Source: Rhizodiscina lignyota (lineage: Eukaryota; Ascomycota; Dothideomycetes; Aulographales; Rhizodiscinaceae). From it: a DNA stretch of 64,000 bases. The notes under the pieces were generated by a model. It was given only the letters and a program-made list of their open reading frames with translations, made no database searches and was not told the origin of the DNA. The stretch spans positions 3,348,001-3,412,000 of the forward strand of contig ML978121.1 in NCBI GenBank assembly GCA_010015805.1, read 5' to 3'. Of the stretch, positions 23,831 to 32,981 are shown in pieces (positions within the stretch are counted from its first letter, which is position 1; every line of letters begins with the position of its first letter). The position numbers and the translations under genes were made by a program.

Positions 23831-25651
23831 TTACAGAGTCCTGCCCAATTTCCAGCCCGCAATCCGTCTCTGAATCTCCTGCCATCCGAACTCCTTCCTG
23901 CTCTTCCCAAAGCTCAACCCACCACTCTGTCCGCGACTGATCTCCTCCATGCCTTCCGTCTCTTGCACCACCAACGTAGGCGCCCCGCTTCCTTCACCAT
24001 TATTCTTCACACACCCTTGTAACACATCTCTCGCTACTCTCCTCAACTCCTCAACCGTCAAGGCCTCAATATTCGCGCACATCTCCTTCACCCCGACCTT
24101 TCTGCCATGTACCTGCACCTGCCGTCCCAGATCCTCAAGCTCAACCATCCGACTCTCCAAGTTCATCAACAAGCTGCTCTTAAGCTGATTCTTCGCCCTT
24201 CTGACCTCTCCTTCTTGTAACCTCCCAAGCCCGGTATCCAGCGTCAACGCATTCAGCTCCCTGCACATAACATCCAGCATCCTCTCCGCGCTATGCGGCG
24301 CGCACGACGCGCTGATGCCGAACAGCCCGCTGTCGGTGTACGCGTGGTTGAAACTGATGCAGCTCTCCACCCAGCCGTGCTGGTTCAGTACGTTGGTGTA
24401 CAGACGGGAGTACATGCCTTTGCCGGGGCCGCCGGCGCTGAAGCTTCCTCCACCGCCCAGTAGAGTTTGTAATGTTGCGAGTGCGTAGATGTCTGGGTGT
24501 GAGATTGGAAGTGATTCGAAGGCGAGATGCATGTGGGTGAGACGTGGGAGAGCGGCGTTCAGTGGTGGAGGCGCAGCGGCTGGGTGGACGAAGCCGCCAG
24601 TATAGTAGGATGCTTGAGTATAGAGTGCAGGATCGAATTCGGGTATCGTAGTAACGGAGGCGTTGGAGGATGCGGATGTAGAGAGATTCGCGAGGTGAGG
24701 GATTTGTTTAAAGAGTCGAGATTGTTGCTGAGCAGGGGAGACTTTTGCGGTCGATGGAGAGGGAGAGGATGATGGGTCAGTAGTCAAAGTGGTCGTGCTA
24801 CCGTAGCCGTATAATGAGGGTCCTTCATTTGCTCGCATGTCACCGAAGTACTGCTCTGTGAGTTTGACGGCGTCTGCATGGTTGACTCCGGCAAATGCCA
24901 CGACCATGCGCTCTGGTTTGTAAAGCGCTTGTCGGTAGGCCTCGACTGTTGTCCTGTCGATTTCTTCCAATCGCTCCTTTGGACACAGGAGAGGATTTCC
25001 CAGAGTGTTGTCCTTATATGCAGCTAGGTGTACAAGCTCTGGCAGTATCAGCTCCGGCTTGCTCCATATCTCCTTGATCTCGTAGTCAGCTGTTTCGAGC
25101 TGTGCTGCGACTTCCTCGTCCGTTATTAGTGGGTCTCTGATTGTCTCCGCCAGTAAACCGAGAACGTCTGGAACGGCGGAGTTGAAAGTAGCAGCTTGGT
25201 ACATGAGCGACTCGCGCGACGAAGCGCATTGTACGTTGCCGCCTAATGACTCGATGGCCTCGAGCATTTGATCCGCATCGCGGGACGAGGTCGACTTGAA
25301 GGCCAGCCTGTCTATAATATGCGATACACCTCGAAGGTAGTCATTTTCGTATCTAGAGCCGGCATCGACGAAGACACCTACGCCTGAGAAATGGCCAGGT
25401 AGAGCCTCGGTGGCAACGCGAATGCCATTCGAGAGAGTAGTTATCTGGTCCAGCTCGACTGGATCCTGTTAAACAGTGTCTCAGTACTCGCTCGTGACAG
25501 GTCTTGATGGGCACGCGCATACCTTCTCCTCCGGCTGCACAGTCGCATATTGCCTGACTGGGCGCGACAATGCCTTTGGAGGGCCTCTGGCTAGCCTTGA
25601 GACATTTCTCAGAGACCGAGTGAGCGCCCTGGCTGGCACTCCTTGCGACAT
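23831..25651 (-). CDS. MAS2: Mitochondrial processing peptidase alpha subunit
   Basis: Exons 25651-25523 and 25465-23831 on the minus strand give 587 residues. The N-terminus is Arg/Ser-rich with no acidic residues (RALTRSLRNVSRLARG), as in a mitochondrial presequence. The M16 fold follows (ITTLSNGIRVATEALPGHFS, then GSRYENDYLRGVSHIIDRLAF). At the position of the zinc motif HXXEH this subunit reads HIIDR, so it is the non-catalytic alpha subunit. The glycine-rich loop GGGGSFSAGGPGKGMYSRLY (about residues 375) is the substrate-binding element of alpha subunits. With the beta subunit it removes presequences in the mitochondrial matrix. An acidic/Ser-Thr insertion around residues 245-275 is probably a loop. 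The start codon lies 752 bp from the divergent Dma-like gene. Confidence 0.95.
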
Positions 25652-26403
25652 GTTCGAGGGATGGCAGATGCAAGGCGGGAGCTTGCGGCGATGAAAGATC
25701 AGACTGAGGATGCTGCAGGGCTCGGCCGCAGTCCCTCCGCAGTTCTTCCGAGCCCCCGAGACTCGTCTGTGCCCAAGTGCATGTTGCCCTGATCGATGGG
25801 ATGCAGCTCCACCTGCGGCCTCCCCCAAATCCGCCCCCGGCCAGGCGAACCAGTGATCGAGACAAGTCCTCCCTTCGAACCTGCGTGGAGGGGTTATCGT
25901 CTGCTGACGACTGGATACCTTGCTCGATCGCGTCACTGTCCCTCTCTTCCATTCGTGATCCCCTTCGATCACCACCATTCACTCACCGGAGGCCGAATTC
26001 ACGCAGACACCTGATTCACGACGAGGCATCGGCGCTGACCAGCCAAGCCGACGTTGGCAGCCTTCCCGACCGCTCTGACGCCGTTTACCTTCGATCCGCT
26101 AGCAAGCAGGGACGGCCTCACCACTCCTCAGGAACCCATCGTCGGACACGGGGCCGGCGAGGCACAAGGAGCAGTATTGAAAAGGGCTTGAAACGCTCTC
26201 GACTGCAGAGCGTCCATCCCTGCATACTGCCAACAGCACCGCCAACGCCGCACACCCTCAGACGCCGCACTATGTCCATGTCGCACTGCTCGACATAGAC
26301 GAGAACAAGACTCCTCAAGCTTCACCACTGGCTCGACTTGGCCATCACCGCTCGCTGGGCATTTGCTTGTGCCAGCGACGAGAGGTGAGGCCGTCGTCCG
26401 GTC
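25652..26403. promoter_or_regulatory. Divergent promoter region between MAS2 and the Dma-like gene
   Basis: 752 bp between two start codons pointing away from each other. The open frames inside (for example 25777-26298 plus and the minus-strand extension of the MAS2 first exon) have no motifs and probably lie in leaders. No specific binding sites are claimed. Confidence 0.45.
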
Positions 26404-28821
26404 ATGTTCACGACGCCTGCCCCAGCAGCACCAACGCTTTCCACAAATACGTCCGCCGCGTCTCCAAGCTCTCCTACTCGAGCGAGCAGGCTCCGCGGTC
26501 TACAGTACCTCCGGAGTTATACGCACAACCACCTTCACTCCCACTCTACTAGCTCTACCCCTCTGAACGGGAGCCTCCCTCCAGTCACACGATCACGAAG
26601 TACGCCAAGTGAAGCGAACCTAACACAGCGAAGCAACTCGGTGAGGAGTGTAGTGCGTGACCAATCACCAGCTACACATTTGCCAACACCAGAAGCTTCC
26701 TCTATCCAACGAAGCGCGAGCCCCGGTTCAACAGGCGGTTGGCTTCCCGCAGTTAGCCTCCGCAACGGCCTCTCCCGCCTCTCGACGGAGCTTGAATCTA
26801 CATCTTCTCGCGAAAGCAGTAGACGTGAACAAGCACCACCTGCGACTTCCAACGACACCTCGATGCGCAAAATGACGCGCAACCGCGCCGAAACCGCAGC
26901 ACCAGTGCTGCCACTGGTTGCTCGAGCTTCCTCAGCTGCACAACCTCCGGCGACTCGAACTATATCTGCACCTACACCCGATGTTCATGTGCAAGAACCT
27001 CCCCCTGCCTCATCCACACCGAACTCGCAGCTCCCCACCATACGCCTCATTCCGCACCAAGACACGCGCGCGAACCGGCCTTCTCTCGTCTTTCCTTCCA
27101 TTTCACGCACACTGCCTTCGCCTGCCTCGGTGATCCGCGTCGGTCGATATTCTGAGCGTGACTCGACTTCTGGCTATCAGAATGAGCCGAACCCTGGCAC
27201 ACCGTCGTCTGCACCAGTGGGATTCAAGAGCAAGGTGGTGAGCAGAAGACACTGCGAGTTCTGGTGCACTGCTTCCCAGTGGTACATTAAAGATGTTGGA
27301 AGTAGCAGTGGAACATTTCTCAACCATATCCGTCTCAGCCAGCCAGGTGTAGAGAGCAAGCCATATGCCGTGAACGATGGCGACGTCGTACAGCTGGGTA
27401 TCGATTTCAGGGGAGGTGAAGAGATGATATTCCGATGCGTCAAGATCCGCGTCGAGTGCAATAGAGGCTGGCAGAAAGGCCTAAATACATTCAAGTATGT
27501 CATGGTCATTTTCTTTTCATATCTGTTACCCTTTTAACCCTAGTTACTACTCCGTTTCTGGATGCAAGAGATTCTTTTTCGCTCATGACCTCTCTTCACA
27601 CAGCAAATCCACGCATAAACGCCTGCGCAACCTGGCAAAGTCGCAGCCCAAAAAGGACAGTGACGCTGCTTCGACCCACACTTCAGAGTGCTCAATTTGC
27701 CTCATGTCAATAGCTGTAAGTGGATATGTGGAAATTCAATTATGCAACGCTAATGATATCAACAGCCCTGCCAGTCTCTCTTCGTAGCTCCGTGCTCGCA
27801 CGTTTGGCACTATAAGTGCATCCGCCCAATCCTCAACGGCTCGACTTGGCCCAACTTCCTCTGTCCCAACTGCCGCGCTGTTGCCGATCTCGAAGCCGAT
27901 GTGGAAGAAGAGGACATAGACTGGAGTGAAGACGAAGATGTGGACAAAGATCCAGATATGAAGCGTGCGATAGAAGAGAGCCTCATCGATAACGGAAAGA
28001 CTAATGGTGCTGCAAGGACAGACGGAGAAGGCGAACCGATCAGAAGTCTCGATGTTACCGACGCAAGAGATACACAATCTGGAACCGTTGGACTCGCTCC
28101 TCCCCCTGAGCTGGACAAAATGTCAGCTGCTGCAACCAACGGCAGCGGCAGCAGGAGCAGAGACCACTCTGCGCATAGCTATGGCCAAGGTGCAAGCGAC
28201 AACATCCGAACGCCTCGACCACAACGCTCCTTCCGTAATGTCTCATCGACCTCCCAAAGCTCGGCGCGCCATGAGCGCGAGAACACTGCCATATTTGACG
28301 GAGACGCCGAGCTTGCAGCCTTGGTCGCAGGCATGAACTTTGCTGCGCCAGCGCGCACGCCGCCTCCACCACCTTCCTCGACGGGAGCAGGCCCAAGCCT
28401 TCCCATTCCGATCTCGGGGGCGGGAGCAGGCAGAGCCAGCAGCGAAGTGAGTCGAAAGAGCAGCAGGCAAGTTCCCCCAGTGGAAGAGCCGCGACGCAGT
28501 GGCAGCGTGCCTCCCATGTCTAGTCCAGTCTCACTGCGCGGCGTCAGTAGCAACAATCCAAACGAGACCAGCAGACTGGCCGATTCTCCAGATCCGGACG
28601 AGGGAGAGGCCACGATTCTGGCCTCTGCGATTCCAGTGAGTATCAGGAATGGGATTAATCGAGCCAATACTCCAAATGTGCTTAGCCCAACGACAGTTCA
28701 TAATTCGCATGAGGATGGAAGGCGAGGCTCTGCTGCGGAGATTGGTGGACCAGATTGCCCGATGACGCCGAGGAATGATGCAGGTCCGTTCATTTTGGAT
28801 GGGAGTGCAGGGAGGGGATAG
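26404..28821 (+). CDS. dma1: FHA-RING E3 ubiquitin ligase, Dma1-like
   Basis: Exons 26404-27494, 27604-27715 and 27766-28821 give 752 residues. After a disordered Ser/Thr-rich N-terminus comes an FHA domain (about 240-350: VIRVGRYSERD, SRRHCEFW, YIKDVGSSSGTFLN), which binds phosphothreonine. A RING finger follows (about 393-430: CSICLMSIA, then APCSHVWHYKC and CPNC). FHA followed by RING is the hallmark of fungal Dma1/Dma2, which act in the mitotic checkpoint, septin ring and spindle position control. Right after the RING is an acidic stretch, then MKRAIEESLID, which resembles a ubiquitin-interacting motif, and a long Ser/Pro-rich tail absent from yeast Dma proteins. The acceptor of intron 1 (CACAG at 27603) was chosen because it keeps the frame and the family's H-K-R-L-R segment. 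Confidence 0.9.
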
Positions 28822-29530
28822 TGTGATGAGAGGGGTGTGGGAAATCGGATCGGGGAAATAAGATCGTACAGTCTGGGATTGGACGCTTCGCAGATGACAC
28901 AGTGTTTTGTTGCACTGCTAGTCATCAAGGGAACTTGGGAATACGTGGTCTGGTTTCCTGAATTTGCTGAGCGATCGAAGAATTTTGGTGCTGCGGCACA
29001 CCACTGGTCGTCAGAAGAGCGTGGGCATTTGTGCTCGGTTTGTTTGGGACGTACCGAGTGATGCGAGATCTCTTCGCAGAGCATGGTCGGGGGCGTTGTG
29101 CGGCGTTTTCCTCTCAGCATTCGTTTCGTGCCTTTATTTCCCCCTCTTCCCTTCTCATGTCGTCAAAATTTCCTTTTTCGGGTCTGCCAAAGGAGCGTTG
29201 CGGACCACACACACGACGAAGTGTGTTCACGGGTCCGAATCTGGCAGATGGATTCAACAGCGTGTTTATACCTTTGAAGCGGTCGGCGGAGTACCGTTCT
29301 TGAAGGCTTGCTCTTTTTGCAGATACACACCCTAATCTCGAATCAAACATGTCTGAGTTATGTACGATTGGTTCGCTTTTTTATCTGCGCAAATCTGTAC
29401 AGAATGGGTCCACTTTTGGGGACAATATTCTTTCAAACCTTCAGGGAGTCTCGCAGGAGAAGCATTCGCTGTTTAAGTGGAAGCTGGTCTCTGCCAAGCG
29501 GCTCTAAGCAACGCATGGGAGCTTAATCTT
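28822..29530. other. Intergenic region between convergent genes
   Basis: About 0.7 kb holding the 3' ends of the Dma-like gene and the PhzF-like gene, which face each other. No further gene was recognised. Confidence 0.5.
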
Positions 29531-30675
29531 TCACAGCTTTGCCTGGAAGCCACTGCCAGCATTAGGTGGACGAAGTGGAACCCAGAATTCGCCCTGGCCA
29601 ACTTTGACTCCTTTCGCCACGACGCTAACAGTCTTCTTCTCCGCATCCCAGTGCATCTCGGCTCCTCCGCCTCGCAACGAGATCTGCTCTGCCACCAAAT
29701 TGCTCTTCCCCAGCTTCGCTCCCCAGTACGGCGCAAGGGAGGCATACGTCGAGCCAGTTGCTTGATCTGTATCGCAGATCGAGTATCAGAAAGATGCCCC
29801 GCCAGAACACAACAAACTCAAGAGACACACTCACCTTCACCGCCGAACGCGAATACCCTCTTGAAGAAGTCGGCGCCGCGCGTCCCTCGTCCTGCGCTGG
29901 TTATCACCTGGCTTCTCGTGCCAGGCGGACTGGCCTTCAGCATGGCTTTCGGATCGATTGCCATTGCACGCGCGGAAAAGTCTCGATGCGGAGGCAACTC
30001 GACGATGATATCCTTGATTTCGTTCTCGGCAATCGCCACGATGTCATTCACGCTGATGCCCAACGCTTCCGCGAAAGCGCGCTTGGTGCTGTCTGTCACG
30101 CTGCCGGGGGTGACAGCGTCCTCGGGGAACTGCATCGTGACATGTGCAGGAGTGAAGGGACCGCCTTTGTTCGAGGGCGGCGCTACCTCGATCGAGATGG
30201 TGATCCCAATCTTTGTCTTGATAGTGAAGGATGTGGACCGCGTGTGCTCTGCCAGGGCCAAGGCTATTCCCACGGTACCATGGCCACAAAAGCGTTCTTC
30301 AGCGATGGGAGTAAACCATCGCGCTGTGTAGGTATTTCCTGAATCGCGGCGGACGAAGCTGTGCTCTGCTTGGTTCATCTCGCTGTTGAGCGTGTTAGTA
30401 CGAGAAACATTAACTGGCGTCGTGTTGATGCGAAATGCAATAGAGATGGACGCACGAAGAGACCGTCTGGAGGATGGAGTCTTCGGGCCATGGTTTAGAG
30501 TCATCGAGAATGAAAATTGGCGTGGAATTGCCGGAGTAAGGCCTATCGGTCATCGTGTCGTAGATCACCTTTGTAGACCTGGTCAGTCTGAGGGACTGAA
30601 ATGAGCAGAGGTTTAAGACCATACATAGCGGAAGACGTGGGCAACACCAGTGCTACTGTCCCTTTGGTGAGCCAT
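29531..30675 (-). CDS. PhzF-family isomerase/epimerase
   Basis: Exons on the minus strand are 30675-30625, 30568-30456, 30382-29835 and 29766-29531, giving 315 residues. It is built from the two-lobed diaminopimelate-epimerase-like fold. Family landmarks are HVFRYVIYDTMTDRPYSGNS at the start, SSEMNQAEHSFV with the catalytic Glu, RWFTPIAEERFCGHGTVGIA, and GDQATGSTYASLAPYWG near the end. Bacterial PhzF isomerises an intermediate of phenazine synthesis; fungal relatives are common and mostly of unknown substrate, so no phenazine role is implied. Each splice restores a conserved motif, in particular the Glu motif across exons 2 and 3 and the ATGS motif across exons 3 and 4. The protein is probably cytosolic. 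Confidence 0.92.
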
Positions 30676-31239
30676 TGTTTTCTGATTATATTTTGACGTT
30701 TGATAGAGGCGATTCTAGTTTGGCATTGAACTACAAGTGAGGCAGGAAGAGTCCGAGGACATTGAATTGATAGAGAGATGGATTATAAACCAAATGTATA
30801 GCGAATCCAGGCATAGAGACTCCGTCAATATCAGAAGATAAACAATTATACGTCACCAAAGCTTGCCGATGAACCGACTTGATATCGCCTATTTGGGAAA
30901 ATAGTTCCTTGCTGCAAAGAATAGGGTTTATGATGAACAACAGTCTCCCCTCCTAACATTACAAATGAAGGAAGGAATGCCATGGAGACATACACTGTGC
31001 CATGGTAATAAGATTTAAAAAAAAAAGCGTGGCAATAGAATGTTCTTCCATTCGCCGGTATGTGGGCGATGGTGTATGGAAAGGAGAGGGATCGGGGCAA
31101 AGGCAGCTTCTAAGAGCCCATACGGCTCATATCCTCTCTATCTGGTGGAAGGCCATTATGATTATCTTTTGCCCTTGTTCTAGTCAATGTTTTGATAAAC
31201 TGGGGTGCCATTTATGGATTCATTGCAAAGAAATTGAAG
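30676..31239. other. Short AT-rich intergenic region
   Basis: Between the PhzF-like gene start and the tRNA terminator. It contains only short A/T-rich frames and no recognised gene. Confidence 0.5.
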
Positions 31240-31249
31240 AAAAAAAAAA
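31240..31249 (-). terminator. RNA polymerase III oligo-T terminator
   Basis: Ten consecutive T on the minus strand begin 8 nt after the tRNA discriminator base. This is a strong Pol III stop and supports the gene being transcribed from the minus strand. Confidence 0.8.
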
Positions 31250-31256
31250 TTGAGTG

Positions 31257-31390
31257 CATCGGACGCGGGACTCGACTGAGGTACCAAGTCAGCAACTTGG
31301 CAAATAATAATGACTGTCCAATGAACTTACACCCGCAGCCTCCAGATTCCGGCTTAGAAGTCTGGCGCGCTACCATTGCGCCAGCCCGAC
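31257..31390 (-). tRNA. tRNA-Arg(UCU) with two introns, one spliceosomal-like in the T loop
   Basis: Read on the minus strand. Acceptor GTCGGGC (31390-31384) pairs with GTCCGAT (31264-31258) using two G-U pairs; the discriminator is G31257. The D stem GCGC/GCGC is perfect, with G18G19 in the loop and a good A box. Anticodon stem CCAGA/TCTGG is perfect; the loop is CTTCTAA with anticodon TCT. A 7 nt intron (31354-31348) sits at the canonical 37/38 site. The T stem GCGGG/CCCGC is perfect, but its loop is interrupted after T54 by 55 nt (31330-31276). This insert starts GTAAGT, has a CTGAC branch motif 13 nt from its end, and ends CAG. Removing it gives T loop TTCGAGT and a perfect B box. The mature tRNA would be 73 nt before CCA. 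A T-run terminator and an upstream TATA-like element support expression. It could also be a silenced copy. Confidence 0.85.
31276..31330 (-). other. 55 nt GT-AG intron-like insertion in the tRNA T loop
   Basis: Donor GTAAGT, branch-like CTGAC with A at 31289, acceptor CTCAG. An inner hairpin pairs CCAAGT (31300-31295) with ACTTGG (31289-31284) around a 5 nt loop. Length and signals match the protein-gene introns in this window. Only cutting at GT and AG restores a canonical T loop; a shift by one base would leave it one nucleotide off. Confidence 0.75.
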
Positions 31391-32124
31391 TGAAAATTTC
31401 ACTCGAAAAATCCCGAAGAAATCTATATACTAAAATAGCAAAAACGAAAAAGCGCTCTCACATACCCTGGATTCCAAGACATTCATTAGTCAATTGCACA
31501 ATTGCCTTTACGTGTTAAACGTTGTGTTGAGTGTTCTCGCTTTTACAATTTTTCCCCCCACTGTTAAAATTGTCGAACTGGTTTCACGAAGGATCAGGAG
31601 TTTCTATTTCCTGCTTGCTGTGCTCAAATTGAGCACAAAGCCCGATAACTCCAATCGCGATATTTGCATTTTCCCACTTTGGCAACATCTAACCTGCATG
31701 CCTAGCGCAGCAATTCAGCAATCGCTCGACTGTCTCCAAACTACAGGAACATTCCGAAAACTTTCTGTCTGACGTGCTGCTGACGATGGAACATTAATAT
31801 AAAGCTCCTCCGCACCCGCAGCTGAACTTGCGGCTCCTTCGGCCCCAATGTTAAAATTGACATTCACAGAAAAACATGATTCCAGTTTGGTGCACAGTCT
31901 TATTTCGAGAAATTTGGGTTTTATATTCTCATCGTTATCATCTCTCATGTCTCAGATAGATAAATCCCCATAAGAAAAGTTTTTGATGCATCGCCCGGGA
32001 TAATGTGAGTATTGCTCATTACAAAAAATAGTCGCAACCCATTCAAATGCCGTAGTGGTGTCCAATTTTCCCGCTCATGAATAGCCCCCGAACCAACACC
32101 TCGACTTGAGATCGAGTCAGTGCT
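31391..32124. other. AT-rich intergenic region upstream of the tRNA
   Basis: No protein gene recognised. It includes the TATA-like element just upstream of the tRNA and then the 3' flank of the KT-rich secreted protein gene. Confidence 0.5.
31424..31429 (-). promoter_or_regulatory. TATA-like element upstream of the tRNA gene
   Basis: TATATA on the minus strand, about 34-39 nt before the first tRNA base. Upstream TATA elements help Pol III start in some fungi, notably fission yeast. Here one could compensate for the B box being split in the DNA. Confidence 0.4.
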
Positions 32125-32827
32125 TTACCAGCCGTAGCTGCCGGCAGTCTTGGTCGTGCAGTAGGTGGAGGTCTCATAGCACTTCTCCTTCTCGGTCTTG
32201 TACTCAGTCTCCGTGCAGACAGACTAGGAAAAGAGTTAGACAATGCTCCACTAGTATAGCACTGGGTCAGATCTGCTCACCTTAGATTCGGTTTTGGTAA
32301 CGTAGGATGATTCGGTCTTGGTGGGGATCTTCTTGACTTCGGTCTCAGTGCTGTAGAAGGTGTAGGGAACCTCGTAGTACTGGGTCGAGGTGTAGTAGAA
32401 GACCTTGGTGTATGGCTTCTTGACGATCTTGGACTTCTTCTCTTCCTTGACCTTGGTCTTGGTCTCGTAGCAGGTCGAGAGGAAGTAAGTTGGGACCTCC
32501 TTGGTCTTGGTCACGGGAACCCCTGCTGGATGTTAGCTTCGATCGTACTGATTCGCATCGAAGGGTGATCCGTACAAACTGTCTTGGTCTCTAGGATTGT
32601 CTTGGGGATCGTGGTGTAGCTGTAGGTCTCGATGGTTTTCGTCGAGCACTCGGTCTTGTACGACTTGGATGGCTTGGTAGAGGTAGATTTGCCATAGCCA
32701 GGGGCGCCACCAGGAGAGGCAACGGCGAAGCTGGAATGTTGTTAGCATGTTGTACATTGAGGCATACGATCCACGTGGGCACATACGTCGAGGCCAGAAG
32801 GGCCACAAATGCAGTAGCGAAGTACAT
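32125..32827 (-). CDS. Small secreted Lys/Thr/Tyr-rich protein
   Basis: Exons on the minus strand are 32827-32787, 32730-32576, 32522-32281 and 32223-32125, giving 178 residues. A signal peptide (MYFATAFVALLASTFAVASP) begins the protein. The rest is dominated by Thr, Lys, Tyr and Glu in short patterns such as ETKT, TKTE and YKTE, with five cysteines mostly in CxET or CYET contexts. It ends GSYGW. I do not recognise the family; such low-complexity secreted proteins are often wall-associated. For intron 2 the donor GTACGG at 32575 is needed, because the nearby GTTTGT would break the frame into exon 3. A TATA box lies about 150 nt upstream of the start. Confidence 0.75.
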
Positions 32828-32974
32828 TTTGGTGATTAGGGATTAAGATGAAGATGATATAGAGTAACGATTAGTCTTGAAGCGAGAGAATTATGGCAAT
32901 AGCCTTTTGATCTTTGATTGAACTGCTGAAGTGCTTGCAGGATGAATCCAGAATTGTTCGAGCAGAAGGCCCGT

Positions 32975-32981
32975 CTTTATA
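32975..32981 (-). promoter_or_regulatory. TATA box of the KT-rich secreted protein gene
   Basis: TATAAAG on the minus strand, about 148 nt upstream of the start codon at 32827. Confidence 0.45.

Noticed and set aside
29531-30675. A phenazine biosynthesis role for the PhzF-like gene
   Set aside because: No other phenazine genes are nearby, and fungal PhzF relatives are widespread with other or unknown substrates.
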